A DNA stretch of 64,000 nt from Variovorax sp. OV700 (lineage in GTDB: Bacteria; Pseudomonadota; Gammaproteobacteria; Burkholderiales; Burkholderiaceae_C), in the NCBI RefSeq assembly GCF_900099805.1, contig NZ_FNDR01000013.1:62001-126000 (forward strand), in the 5' to 3' direction. Shown here piece after piece: positions 24,980 through 34,048 of this stretch. Within the stretch, counting starts at the first letter, position 1; each line of letters begins with the position of its first letter. The notes under the pieces were generated by a model. It ran no database searches. It was not told where the DNA came from and saw only the letters and a list, made by a program, of their open reading frames with translations. The position numbers and the translations under genes are program-made.

Positions 24980-26299
24980 TCAGCCTCTTGCGGGCAGCAC
25001 CGTCCCACGGCTCTCGCCGAAGCCGATGCGCGCACGCCCCGGCTTCTCGCACCAGCCGCGCAGCAGCACCGCATCGCCGTCTTCCAGAAACCCTCGCTGC
25101 TCGCCGTTGGCAAGAGTGACCGGGCTTTGCGCGGCGCGCGTCAACTCGATGATGGCGCCGGCCTCTCCCGGACCTGGTCCCGAGATGGTCCCGCTGCCGA
25201 ACAAGTCACCGGGATTCAGGCTGCAGCCACCCACCGTGTGGTGCGCCACCATCTGCGCCACGCTCCAGTACTGGTGCCTGAAGCTCGTGCGCGACAGGCG
25301 GGAAGGCCCGCTTCTGTTGCGCGCCTTCTCGCTTTCCAGCCACACCTCCAGGCGGATGTCGATGGCGCCGCTGTCACGGTTCGCCGGGCTTTCAAGGTAG
25401 TCGAGCGGCTGGGGCTCATTGGCGGGCCGCGTCCATGCCTGCCGGTAGGGCGCCAGCGCTTCCATCGTCACGATCCACGGCGAGATGGTGGTCGCGAAGT
25501 TCTTGGCAAGAAAGGGCCCGAGCGGTGCCATCTCCCAGAACTGGATGTCGCGCGCCGACCAGTCGTTGAGCAGGCAGATGCCGAAGATGTGTTCTTCCGC
25601 GCGCGCGAGCGGAATGGGCTCGCCGGCCGCACTGCCCTCGCCGATCCACACACCCAGCTCCAGCTCGTAGTCGAGCCGCGCACAGGCGTGGTACGTGGGC
25701 GCCTTCGCGCCCGGCGCCATCGTCTGGCCCATCGGCCGATGGAAGCGCTGGCCGCTGACGCCGATGGTCGATACGCGCCCATGGTAGGCCGTGGGAATCC
25801 AGCGGAAGTTGGGCGTCACGTCGCCGTCTGGATTCATCAGCCGGCTGATGTTCAGCGCATGATCGATGGAGGTGTAGAAGTCGGTGTAGTCGCCGATGCG
25901 TGCGGGCACCGTGTATTCGACCTCGGCCTGCGGCACCAGGCACTCGCGCACGGCATGCACCGTGGCGGCAGGTGCATCACTCCGCAGCAATGCAAACACC
26001 GCGTGGCGCAACGCCTGCCAGGCGGCGCCGCCGAGCGCGAAGAAATCGTTGAGCGCCGGCAGCGCGGCGGCACGCGCCGCATCGAGCGCGAGGCCGTCGA
26101 GCAATTGACGCGCGGAGAGCGCCGCCATGTCGAGCACCTGGTCGCCAATGGCCACGCCGCCGCGAAACGGTTCCGGACTGCCCGTGCGGCGGAACACCGC
26201 ATACGGCAGGTTCTGGATCGGGAAGTCGGTTCCTTCGATATTCGCCGTGTCGACCCAGCTCGTGGCGCCGGCGTCGTGCGTGTGGTTGAGCGCAATCAT
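24980..26299 (-). CDS. fahA: Fumarylacetoacetase
   Basis: A 439-residue protein with a separate N-terminal domain and a C-terminal FAH fold, the length of true fumarylacetoacetases, not of short FAH-family hydrolases. Visible metal/active-site segments include YTDFYTSIDHALN, the ARLDYELELGVWIGEGS block and LLNDWSARDIQFWE. It hydrolyses 4-fumarylacetoacetate to fumarate and acetoacetate. No homogentisate dioxygenase or maleylacetoacetate isomerase is nearby. It is the last gene of the TetR/ABC/cyclase operon, 20 bp after the cyclase gene. Confidence 0.9.
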   Translation of the reverse strand: MIALNHTHDAGATSWVDTANIEGTDFPIQNLPYAVFRRTGSPEPFRGGVAIGDQVLDMAALSARQLLDGLALDAARAAALPALNDFFALGGAAWQALRHAVFALLRSDAPAATVHAVRECLVPQAEVEYTVPARIGDYTDFYTSIDHALNISRLMNPDGDVTPNFRWIPTAYHGRVSTIGVSGQRFHRPMGQTMAPGAKAPTYHACARLDYELELGVWIGEGSAAGEPIPLARAEEHIFGICLLNDWSARDIQFWEMAPLGPFLAKNFATTISPWIVTMEALAPYRQAWTRPANEPQPLDYLESPANRDSGAIDIRLEVWLESEKARNRSGPSRLSRTSFRHQYWSVAQMVAHHTVGGCSLNPGDLFGSGTISGPGPGEAGAIIELTRAAQSPVTLANGEQRGFLEDGDAVLLRGWCEKPGRARIGFGESRGTVLPARG

Positions 26300-26319
26300 T
26301 TATCTCTCGCCTCCCGCGT

Positions 26320-27126
26320 TCAGACCGACGCCATCAGCGCATCGTCGAAGATCGCCACCGCGCGCGTCCACCCGGCCGACGCGCCGCGGATCTTGTGCGG
26401 AAAGCAGCTGATGAAAAAGCCCGTGGGCGGCAGCACCTCGAGGTTGTGCAGCTTCTCCAAGTGGCAGTAGCCGATGTCGCGGCCGGCCTTGTGGCCTTCC
26501 CAGATCAGCGAGGCATCCTGCGTCTCGCCGTATTTCTTGGCCGTGTGCACGAAGGGCGCATCCCAGCTCCATGCATCGGTGCCCGTGAGGCGCACGCCGC
26601 GCTCCAGCAAATACATGGTCGCTTCGTAGCCCATGCCCGCGCCGGCCGAGACGTAGTCGGGGTGGCCGTAGCGCGAGCCCGCGCGCGTGTTCACCACCAC
26701 GATCTCCAGCGGGCTCAGTGTGTGGCCGATGCGCTTGAGCTCGGCCTCCACGTCATCGGCGGTCACCACGTAGCCATCGGCGAAATGCCGGAAGTCGAGC
26801 TTCACGCCGGGCTGGAAGCACCATTCGAGCGGCACCTCGTGAATGGCGATGGCGGGCTTCTTCTCGCCCAGCGCCTTGTCCATGGTCGAGTGGAAGTGAT
26901 AGGGCGCATCCAGGTGCGTGCCGTTGTGCGTGGAAAGTTGCACCAGCTCCACGGCCCATCCTTCGCCATCGGGCAGGTCTTCTTTCTTCAACCCCGGAAA
27001 GAAGGGCTCGATCTGCTCGTAGGTCTGCTCGTGCGTGAAGTACTGGATCTTCGGCGCGAAGGCCGGTGGGTCGGACAGCACATCGTTTTCGAGAAAGATC
27101 GAAAGGTCGACGAATTTGCGTGGCAT
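26320..27126 (-). CDS. Cyclase-family (kynurenine formamidase/isatin hydrolase-like) metal hydrolase
   Basis: A 268-residue protein with the signature HxGTHxDxPxH (HNGTHLDAPYHF, about residues 75-86), which binds Mn or Zn in the cyclase/kynurenine-formamidase/isatin-hydrolase family. These enzymes hydrolyse amide or cyclic amide bonds next to aromatic rings. The start MPRKFVDLS was set by homology to the family's first strand. It lies between an ABC permease (41-bp gap) and fahA (20-bp gap). The substrate is unknown and may be what the ABC system imports. Confidence 0.82.
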   Translation of the reverse strand: MPRKFVDLSIFLENDVLSDPPAFAPKIQYFTHEQTYEQIEPFFPGLKKEDLPDGEGWAVELVQLSTHNGTHLDAPYHFHSTMDKALGEKKPAIAIHEVPLEWCFQPGVKLDFRHFADGYVVTADDVEAELKRIGHTLSPLEIVVVNTRAGSRYGHPDYVSAGAGMGYEATMYLLERGVRLTGTDAWSWDAPFVHTAKKYGETQDASLIWEGHKAGRDIGYCHLEKLHNLEVLPPTGFFISCFPHKIRGASAGWTRAVAIFDDALMASV

Positions 27127-27167
27127 GGTGGGGCTCCTTGCAGGGTATTGATGTTGGAGTGAAGAGT

Positions 27168-27956
27168 TCAGGGCTGCTGCCAGCGCAGCAGGCGCTTCTC
27201 GGCAAAGGCCAGCAGCGCGTTGCTCACGAAGCCGATGAGCCCGAGCAGCACGATCCCGGCGAACAGGTCGCTGGCGCGAAACGCGCGCGCCGCGAGAAGA
27301 ATGGCCTGGCCCAGGCCACTTTGCGAGGCGATCATTTCGCCCACCACTGCAACGATGAGCGCAATGGTCAGCGCGAGCCGCATGCCGGCCAGGATGTCGG
27401 GCATCGCGTTGGGCAGGCCCATCTTCCAGACGAAAGCCGCACGCGACATCTGCAGGCATCGCGCCACCTCCGACAGCCGCGGCTCCACCGCCGCAAAGCC
27501 GTGCACCGTGGCCAGTAGCACCGGCCACATTGCGCCGAACGCCACCACGAACAGCACCATGCCGGGGTTCAGCCCGAAGATCGAAATGGCCAGCGGCAGC
27601 AGCGCCGAGGCGGGCAGGGGGCGGATGAATTCGAGCGTCGGCTGCACCCATGCGCGCACCGCAGGCGATACGCCGATGGCCGCACCCAGCAGCACGCCGA
27701 AGAGCGAGGCCAAAAGCCAGCCCTGCACCATGCGGCCGACGGTGGCCTGCGTGAAGGCGAGCAGCTCGCCGTGACCCGAACCGCCTGAGAGATTGAGCCC
27801 TTCGAGCAGGCTCGCGAAAGTGGCTTGCGGTGTCGGCAGGAACACGCGGCTTACCCAGCCTGCATTGCTTGCCGCCCACCACAGCGCAATGAATGCGCAC
27901 AGCACGGCGAACGAACCCAGCCAGTTCATCACACCGACACGGCTGCGGGCGTTCAT
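27168..27956 (-). CDS. ABC transporter permease, NitT/TauT type (second permease)
   Basis: A 262-residue permease with about six spans and the EAA-like cytoplasmic loop MGLPNAMPDILAGMRLALTIALI. It overlaps the upstream permease by 4 bp (ATGA). The family is that of SsuC/TauC/ThiX. Having two different permease genes in one NitT/TauT-type operon means a heterodimeric channel is likely; most systems of this class use one permease. Confidence 0.87.
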   Translation of the reverse strand: MNARSRVGVMNWLGSFAVLCAFIALWWAASNAGWVSRVFLPTPQATFASLLEGLNLSGGSGHGELLAFTQATVGRMVQGWLLASLFGVLLGAAIGVSPAVRAWVQPTLEFIRPLPASALLPLAISIFGLNPGMVLFVVAFGAMWPVLLATVHGFAAVEPRLSEVARCLQMSRAAFVWKMGLPNAMPDILAGMRLALTIALIVAVVGEMIASQSGLGQAILLAARAFRASDLFAGIVLLGLIGFVSNALLAFAEKRLLRWQQP

Positions 27957-28723
27957 GGCTGCACCCCCATGCGCCGCGCGACCACGCGCTGCAGCAGCAG
28001 CATGCCCGCGTTGACCGCAAAGCCCACCACGCCGATCCAGCCCAGCCATGCGAGCATCAGCGCGGGATCGAAGCTCTGCTGCGCGATCATCATCGCGTAG
28101 CCCATGCCGTTGGGGTTGGCCGCGATCTCCACCGTGACCGCCACCACCAGCGCCACCGCCACGCCCAGCCGCAGCGCAACGAACAGGCGCGGCACGATGG
28201 CCGGAAGCACGATCTTGAAAGCCCGCTCGCGCGCCGAGAGGCCCAGCACGCGGCTCACTTCGAGAAGCCGAGGCTCGATCTGCTGCACCGCCGACTGCAC
28301 CAGCACCAGGAGCGGCCAGAAGGTGGCGAAGGCGACGATCGCCAGCTCCATGCGCACGCCGAATCCGAAGGTCAGCATCGCGAGCGGAATCAGCGCCACG
28401 GAAGGCACGGGCCGCAGCACCTCGATCGACATTGAGCCCAGCTGCGCCGCGCGACGGGAGAGCCCCAGCACCAGCCCGAATGCGATGCCGAGCACCGCGC
28501 CCAGCACCAGCCCGAGCGCGGCCGTGCCCAGCGTGAAGCCGGTGGCCTGCCAGAGCGAGCCGTCGAGCGCTGCGCCGACGAAAGCCTTGGCGGCCGCACT
28601 CGGCGGTGCGAGCGCATCGCTGCCCAATGCGGATGCACGGCGCGCATACCACTCGAAGGCGCCGATGAGCACGGCCGGAAAGATCCACGGCCGCAGCCAG
28701 CGAAAGAAGCCGCGTTCAGTCAT
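27953..28723 (-). CDS. ABC transporter permease, NitT/TauT type (first permease)
   Basis: A 256-residue permease of the SsuC/TauC family with the loop VLPAIVPRLFVALRLGVAVALVV. The start MTERGFF overlaps the ATPase gene by 8 bp; an earlier in-frame ATG lies further inside that gene and is less likely. It is paired with the second permease downstream. Confidence 0.87.
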   Translation of the reverse strand: MTERGFFRWLRPWIFPAVLIGAFEWYARRASALGSDALAPPSAAAKAFVGAALDGSLWQATGFTLGTAALGLVLGAVLGIAFGLVLGLSRRAAQLGSMSIEVLRPVPSVALIPLAMLTFGFGVRMELAIVAFATFWPLLVLVQSAVQQIEPRLLEVSRVLGLSARERAFKIVLPAIVPRLFVALRLGVAVALVVAVTVEIAANPNGMGYAMMIAQQSFDPALMLAWLGWIGVVGFAVNAGMLLLQRVVARRMGVQP

Positions 28724-29498
28724 GGCCTTGCTCGATGAAAGCGAACAGCTCACGCCGCAACTGCAGATACTCCGGATGCTCCTTCGTCGTGAGCTGGTCG
28801 CGCGGGCGCGGAATCTTCACGTCGATCATCCGCGCGAGGCTCGGCCGGCCCGGCCCCGGATTGGCCTGCAGCGCGATCACGCGGTCGCCGAGGTAGATGG
28901 CTTCTTCCAGGTCGTGCGTGACGAACAGCACCGTCAGCCCGTCGTCGCGTACAAGCCGCGCAAGTTCGTCCTGCAGGCTCTGGCGCGTGAGTGCATCGAG
29001 CGCGCCGAAGGGTTCGTCCATCATCATCAACTCGGGCTTCTGCGCCAGGCAGCGCGCAATCTGCGCGCGCTGCTGCATGCCGCCCGAAAGCTGCACCGGA
29101 AACTTCTGTGCATGTTTCGAAAGGCCCACCTTGCCCAGTACGTCGGCAATGCGCGGCGCGCGCTCGGCCGCGGGCACGCCGGCCGCTTCGAGCGCGAGGC
29201 TCACGTTGCCTTCGACCGTGCGCCAGGGCAGCAGCGCGCGGCCGTAGTCCTGGAACACGAAGGCCACTTCGCGCGAGGGCTGCGTCATCTTCACGCCGTT
29301 GCGGCGCACCTCGCCGGCACTCGCGGTCACGAGCCCGCTGGCGGCACGCAGCAGCGTGGTCTTGCCGCAGCCGCTCGGGCCGACGATGCAGACGAACTCG
29401 CCGCGCGCAACGTCAAACGAAGTTGGCGACAGGATCTCGCGGCCGCCGAGCCGGATCGTGACGCCGTCGAAGCGAAGAAAGTCGTCTGCAGCGTTCAC
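28716..29498 (-). CDS. ABC transporter ATP-binding protein, NitT/TauT type
   Basis: A 260-residue ATPase with Walker A GPSGCGKTT, Q-loop VFQDYGRALLPW, signature LSGGMQQR, Walker B LMMMDEPFGALD and H-loop VTHD. The start is a GTG that overlaps the TGA of the receptor gene (GTGA), so translation is coupled. It powers the two permeases downstream. Confidence 0.9.
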   Translation of the reverse strand: MNAADDFLRFDGVTIRLGGREILSPTSFDVARGEFVCIVGPSGCGKTTLLRAASGLVTASAGEVRRNGVKMTQPSREVAFVFQDYGRALLPWRTVEGNVSLALEAAGVPAAERAPRIADVLGKVGLSKHAQKFPVQLSGGMQQRAQIARCLAQKPELMMMDEPFGALDALTRQSLQDELARLVRDDGLTVLFVTHDLEEAIYLGDRVIALQANPGPGRPSLARMIDVKIPRPRDQLTTKEHPEYLQLRRELFAFIEQGHD

Positions 29499-30439
29499 TT
29501 GGCGATCAACTTCGCAACGTCGATCGGGGTCTTCAGCATGTCCTGGTCCTTCATCAGGCCGACCCAGTAGCCCAGCTGCTTCTCGTTCACCATGGCGCCG
29601 GGCGGCGAGATCTGGATCTTCGAGAGCACCTCGGGCGGCAGCTTGATGTACTTGCCGATGGCGGCGCGCACCTTGGCGTCGTTTTTCGGCTGCTGCATGA
29701 AGGCGGCGGCCTCGACCAGCGATTCGCGGAATGCACGCGCGGCGGCCGGGTTCTTCATCACCCACTCGCGCTTGGCCGCATGCACGATGGTCTGGTTGTT
29801 CTCGGGCAGGAAGGTCGAGTAGTACGACGCCACGTAGCCCGCACCGCTCTCGGTGATGCGGCTCATGAAAGGATCGGCCGACACCACCGCGTCGACCGAG
29901 CCGCCGCGCAGCAGGTCGGCATGCTGCGGGAAGGAGGCCTCGACGAAGTTGACCTTGCGGTAGTCCACGCCGCTGTCCTTGAGCCAGGCACGGAAGGTCA
30001 CGTGCAGAAACGCGCCGAGCCCGGGCACGCCGATCTTCTTGCCCACGCAGTCCTGCGGGTTCTTGATGCCCGAGCCGGCGCGCGCCACCAGGCCGAAGCC
30101 CGTGATGGTCTTCGACGTGAGCCCGCCGCCGGCCACCAGCACCAGGTCGAGCCCGCCGTCCACCGCCTGCAGGAACACCGAGGGCGTGGGTCCGCCAATT
30201 TGCAGCGAGTCAGACTGCAGCGCCGCGGGAATGGTGGAGTTGAGCGGAATGAACTTCAGCTCCACGTCGAGGTTGCGCTTCTTGAAGTAGCCCTCTTCGG
30301 CCGCCAGGAAGACCGAGGCGAAGTCGGACACGGCCGTGTAGCCGAACACGATCTTCGGATTCGATTGCGCGCGCGAAGGCAGCGCCGCGGCGGCCGATGC
30401 GGCGGCCAGCGCCGACAGCAGGGTGCGTCTTTTCATCAT
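29495..30439 (-). CDS. ABC transporter substrate-binding protein, NMT1/SsuA-like
   Basis: A 314-residue periplasmic receptor with a signal peptide (KRRTLLSALAAASAAAALPSRAQS) and the NMT1/THI5-like fold. Visible parts are VFGYTAVSDFASVFLAAEEGYFKKRNLDVELK, split across strand and helix, and IGGPTPSVF. Such receptors bind sulfonates, pyrimidine precursors or small aromatics. It starts with tandem ATGs after GGAG and is coupled by ATGA overlap to the TetR gene upstream. Confidence 0.88.
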   Translation of the reverse strand: MMKRRTLLSALAAASAAAALPSRAQSNPKIVFGYTAVSDFASVFLAAEEGYFKKRNLDVELKFIPLNSTIPAALQSDSLQIGGPTPSVFLQAVDGGLDLVLVAGGGLTSKTITGFGLVARAGSGIKNPQDCVGKKIGVPGLGAFLHVTFRAWLKDSGVDYRKVNFVEASFPQHADLLRGGSVDAVVSADPFMSRITESGAGYVASYYSTFLPENNQTIVHAAKREWVMKNPAAARAFRESLVEAAAFMQQPKNDAKVRAAIGKYIKLPPEVLSKIQISPPGAMVNEKQLGYWVGLMKDQDMLKTPIDVAKLIAK

Positions 30440-31164
30440 GTCTTTTGTCTCCTGGAGGTGGTTTTCTTTGGCGGTGCCTTGTGCCGAGGCAGCGCGGCGC
30501 GCAGCCCGCCGACGATGAAGTTCACGAGCATCGGCGCCGCGGCCGGATCGCTGCGCCGGTTCTCGCCGTGCGAGAGCCGTTCGATGCGGCTGTCGGTCAG
30601 GTGATGCAGCAGCGCCCCGAGCGAGAACTGGTAGCACCAGGCGGCCTGCCCGCGCGTGGCATGCGGCAGTGCGACGTGCAGCGCGTCGATGTAGGCCTCG
30701 GCCAGCGGGTCGAAGTAGCCGCGCAGCACGCGGTCGGCTTCCTCGGTGGCGTGGTAGAGCTCGCGCGCCACCAGGAGCGCGTAGTACTCGCCCTCGGCGC
30801 TCGCACGCAGTGCCAGCACCGGCCCGGTGAAGGCCTCGATGATGCGCGGCAGCGTGCGCGCGTCGTCGGGGTCGTTGTTCACCGCCTTGAGGCCCGCGAG
30901 CCGCTCCTCGATGCTGTGGCTCCAGTGCTCGAAGATCGCGTGAAAGAGCTCGTGCTTGGGGCCGTAGTAATAGCCCACCAGCGCCAGCGGCACGGCGGCT
31001 TCCTCGGCAATCTGCCGGATGGTGACCGCGTGGTAGCCGTGCTGCGCAAAGAGTTTCTCCGCCGCCAGCAGGATCGCGTGGCGCCGGTCGGGCCGGGCCG
31101 CTTCGGCGGTGGCGGCCGCGGCACGGTGAGCGCTTCGTTTGACGGTCGGAGTGCGGGCATTCAT
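30436..31164 (-). CDS. TetR-family transcriptional regulator of the ABC/cyclase/fahA operon
   Basis: A 242-residue TetR protein with a DNA-binding region at about residues 28-75 (ILLAAEKLFAQHGYHAVTIRQIAEEA..ALVGYYYGPK) and a helical ligand domain. The tail is rich in Lys/Arg. It is the first gene of the operon and overlaps the receptor gene by 4 bp, so it is likely autoregulated through the direct repeats just upstream. The ligand is unknown. Confidence 0.9.
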   Translation of the reverse strand: MNARTPTVKRSAHRAAAATAEAARPDRRHAILLAAEKLFAQHGYHAVTIRQIAEEAAVPLALVGYYYGPKHELFHAIFEHWSHSIEERLAGLKAVNNDPDDARTLPRIIEAFTGPVLALRASAEGEYYALLVARELYHATEEADRVLRGYFDPLAEAYIDALHVALPHATRGQAAWCYQFSLGALLHHLTDSRIERLSHGENRRSDPAAAPMLVNFIVGGLRAALPRHKAPPKKTTSRRQKT

Positions 31165-31171
31165 GGGGCTG

Positions 31172-31211
31172 TATTGAACGTCTGTACAAAACTATTGAAC
31201 ACACGTACAAA
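31172..31211. promoter_or_regulatory. Candidate TetR operator: two 19-bp repeats 21 bp apart
   Basis: TATTGAACGTCTGTACAAA (31172-31190) and TATTGAACACACGTACAAA (31193-31211) differ only in the central positions. Each is an imperfect palindrome TTGAAC-N4-GTACAA. The exact 21-bp period puts both sites on the same face of the helix. They lie in the 100-bp gap between the TetR operon and the acetoacetyl-CoA synthetase gene. Confidence 0.75.
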
Positions 31212-31264
31212 CCCTGAGGTCAACCCCGATTGAGCAGCGCGTGGCGCGGCATTACGCTCGACGC

Positions 31265-33259
31265 ATGTCTGCCCCCAACACTCCCCAGATTCGCCTCTAC
31301 CAGGATTGGCTGCGCGAGAAGCGCGGCCTGTCGTTCGACACCTACGACGCGCTGTGGCGCTGGTCCGTCACCGACCTCGACGCCTTCTGGCAGAGCATCT
31401 GGGACTACGTCGGCATGCGCTCGCTCACACCGCACACCGCGGTGCTGGCCGATGCGCGCATGCCCGGCGCCAAGTGGTTCCCCGGTGCGCAGGTCAACTA
31501 CGCACGCGAGGTGCTGCGCCATGCCGATGCGGCCCATGCGGCCGGCATGCCCGCCATCGTGAGCGACAACGAACTCGGCGAAGTGCGCGAGCTGTCGTGG
31601 CCCGAGCTGCGTCGCCAGGTGGCCTCGGTCGCGCTCACGCTGCGTTCGCTGGGCGTGCAGCGCGGCGACCGCGTGGCCGCCTACATGCCCAACGTGCCCG
31701 AGACCATGGTGGCGTTTCTCGCGTGCACGAGCATCGGCGCGGTGTGGAGCGTGTGCGCGCCCGACATGGGCACGGCCGCGGTGGTCGACCGCTTCCGCCA
31801 GATCGAGCCCACGCTGCTGATTGCCGCCGACGGTGTGTACTACGGCGCCAAGCCCGTCGACCGCAGTGCCGTGGTGCAGGAATTGCGCGACGCGCTGCCC
31901 AGCGTGCAGAAGCTGCTGCTGCTCCGCACGCCGCATGCCGCGCAACAGCTTGCCACCGATGCCGACTGGCACGACGCCATTGCGCGGAGCGACGCCGAGG
32001 TGGCTGCCTTCGAACCCGAGTGGCTGCCCTTCGACCATCCGATCTGGATCGTCTATTCGAGCGGCACCACCGGCCTGCCCAAGCCCATCGTTCACGGGCA
32101 GGGCGGCATCATCATGACGATGTATGCCTGCGGCATGCACAACGACGTCGGCGCGAGCTACGGCGCCAACAACTTCGGCGAACGCTTTCACTGGTACAGC
32201 TCGACCGGCTGGGTCATGTGGAACTGCCAGCTATCGGGCCTGGCCTTCGGCAGCACCATCGTCATCTACGACGGGCATCCTGCAGGCAGCAAGGAGAAGC
32301 CCGACTGGGCCGTGCTGTGGCGCTTCGTCGCCAAGCACCGCATCACCTTCTTCGGCGCTGGCGCGGCCTACTTCACCAACTGCATGAAGGCGGGCGTGAT
32401 CGCGGCCGATTGCGGCGACCTCTCACGCGTGCGCGCGCTCGGCAGCACCGGCTCGCCGCTGTCCGAAGACGTGCAGCGCTGGGGCACTGCGCAAGTGAAG
32501 GCAGCGGGCGCCAGCGACGTGTGGTGGTGCAACATTTCGGGCGGGACGGATTTCTGCGGCGCCTTCGTCGGCGGCAACCGCGAGTTGCCCGAGGTGCCCG
32601 GCCAGATGCAGTGCCGCCAGATCGGCCACTCGGTCGAGGCTTGGAACGAAAACGGCCAGCCCGTCATCGGCGAAGTGGGTGAGCTGGTCTGCACCCGGCC
32701 CATTCCGTCGATGCCGCTGTACTTCTGGGGCGACGAAGGCAACGCGCGCTACCTGTCGAGCTACTTCGACACCTACCCCGGCGTGTGGCGTCACGGAGAC
32801 TGGATCAAGATCGGCGAAGACGGCGGCTGCATCATCTATGGCCGCAGCGACGCCACCATCAATCGCCAGGGCCTGCGCATGGGCACCAGCGAGATATACA
32901 GCGCCGTGGAGGCCTTGCCCGAAGTGCTCGACTCGATGGTGGTCGATCTCGAATACCTCGGCCGCGAAAGCTATATGCCGCTCTTCGTGGTGCTGCGCCC
33001 CGGCGTGGCGCTCGACGATGCCATGCGCGCGAAAATCAACGGGGCCATCAAGACATCGCTCTCGCCGCGCTTCTTGCCCAACGACATCTTCCAGGTGGAT
33101 GAAATTCCGCGCACGCTCACCGGCAAGAAGCAGGAGCTGCCGATCAAGAAACTGCTGCTGGGCCAACCGCTCGAGAAAGTGGTCAACCGCGAGGCCATGG
33201 CCAACCCCGCGTCTCTCGGCTGGTACGTGGAATTTGCGGCGCGCCGCGCGGCGTCGTGA
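31265..33259 (+). CDS. aacS: Acetoacetyl-CoA synthetase (acetoacetate-CoA ligase)
   Basis: A 664-residue adenylate-forming ligase of the AacS class, with P-loop YSSGTTGLPKPIVHG and the block FHWYSSTGWVMWN. The C-terminal catalytic Lys is in TLTGKKQELPIKK. It makes acetoacetyl-CoA from acetoacetate, ATP and CoA. The start MSAPNTPQ was chosen over an ATG eight codons earlier by homology. It is divergent from an operon ending in fumarylacetoacetase, whose product is acetoacetate; both BKACE enzymes in the window also yield acetoacetate. Confidence 0.9.
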   Translation: MSAPNTPQIRLYQDWLREKRGLSFDTYDALWRWSVTDLDAFWQSIWDYVGMRSLTPHTAVLADARMPGAKWFPGAQVNYAREVLRHADAAHAAGMPAIVSDNELGEVRELSWPELRRQVASVALTLRSLGVQRGDRVAAYMPNVPETMVAFLACTSIGAVWSVCAPDMGTAAVVDRFRQIEPTLLIAADGVYYGAKPVDRSAVVQELRDALPSVQKLLLLRTPHAAQQLATDADWHDAIARSDAEVAAFEPEWLPFDHPIWIVYSSGTTGLPKPIVHGQGGIIMTMYACGMHNDVGASYGANNFGERFHWYSSTGWVMWNCQLSGLAFGSTIVIYDGHPAGSKEKPDWAVLWRFVAKHRITFFGAGAAYFTNCMKAGVIAADCGDLSRVRALGSTGSPLSEDVQRWGTAQVKAAGASDVWWCNISGGTDFCGAFVGGNRELPEVPGQMQCRQIGHSVEAWNENGQPVIGEVGELVCTRPIPSMPLYFWGDEGNARYLSSYFDTYPGVWRHGDWIKIGEDGGCIIYGRSDATINRQGLRMGTSEIYSAVEALPEVLDSMVVDLEYLGRESYMPLFVVLRPGVALDDAMRAKINGAIKTSLSPRFLPNDIFQVDEIPRTLTGKKQELPIKKLLLGQPLEKVVNREAMANPASLGWYVEFAARRAAS

Positions 33260-33263
33260 CGCC

Positions 33264-33980
33264 CTAGCGCGCGTCGTGGAAGATGATGCCCAGGGTATGG
33301 CGCCGCCCCGAGCGCACGCGGCTCACGCCATGGCGCATCGTCACGCGGTAGGTGCCACGCGTACCCGCCACCGGCCGCTGGTTGACGGCGAAGATCACCG
33401 CTTCGCCCTGCGCGAGCGCCACCACCTCGGCGCGTGACTGCATGCGCGGCCGCTGCTCGGTGAGCACGAATTCGCCGCCGGTGAAATCTTCGCCCGGCCG
33501 GCTCAGCAGCACCGTGAGCTGCAGCGGAAACTGCAGGTCGCCGTACAGGTCTTGATGCAGGCAGTTGTAGTCGCCCTCGCCGTAGCGCAACAGCAGCGGC
33601 GTGGGGCGCAACTGCCCCGCCGCATGGCAGCGCGCGAGGTAGGACGCATGGTCCGCCGGATAGTCGGCGGGCTGGCCCATCGCGGCGGCCCAAGCGTTGG
33701 CAAGCGGCGACAGGCGTTCGTACAGCGCGCTGCGCCACGAGGCCACGACCGGCGGCAGCGGGTTGGCAAAGTACTGGTACTCGCCTTGCCCGAAGCCATG
33801 CCGCTGCATCACCACGCGGCTGCGGAAACGGACCGGTTCGTCATAGAGAGCAGCCAGCGCGCTGCATTCCTCCGGGCTGAAGATCACGCCCGTGGTTGCA
33901 GAGCCGCGCGTCGCGAGGTCGGTTTCAATGCGGGGCCAGTCGAGAGCGGCAACGGATTTTTTGGGAGAGAGGGTCGGCAT
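33264..33980 (-). CDS. 2-oxoglutarate/Fe(II)-dependent oxygenase, prolyl-hydroxylase fold
   Basis: A 238-residue protein with the double-stranded beta-helix iron triad. HxD is at His142/Asp144 (LHQDLYG) and the distal His is near 217 (MRHGVSR), followed by an Arg-rich RSGRRHTLG that would bind 2-oxoglutarate. It is convergent with aacS, with a 4-bp gap. The family includes DNA/RNA or amino-acid hydroxylases; the target is unknown. Confidence 0.82.
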   Translation of the reverse strand: MPTLSPKKSVAALDWPRIETDLATRGSATTGVIFSPEECSALAALYDEPVRFRSRVVMQRHGFGQGEYQYFANPLPPVVASWRSALYERLSPLANAWAAAMGQPADYPADHASYLARCHAAGQLRPTPLLLRYGEGDYNCLHQDLYGDLQFPLQLTVLLSRPGEDFTGGEFVLTEQRPRMQSRAEVVALAQGEAVIFAVNQRPVAGTRGTYRVTMRHGVSRVRSGRRHTLGIIFHDAR

Positions 33981-34048
33981 GCCGGCAGTGTGCTGCCGGC
34001 GCGGCCCTGGCGCTCGCTGTTTCCGGACATGGGTGCAGCCCTACAGGC

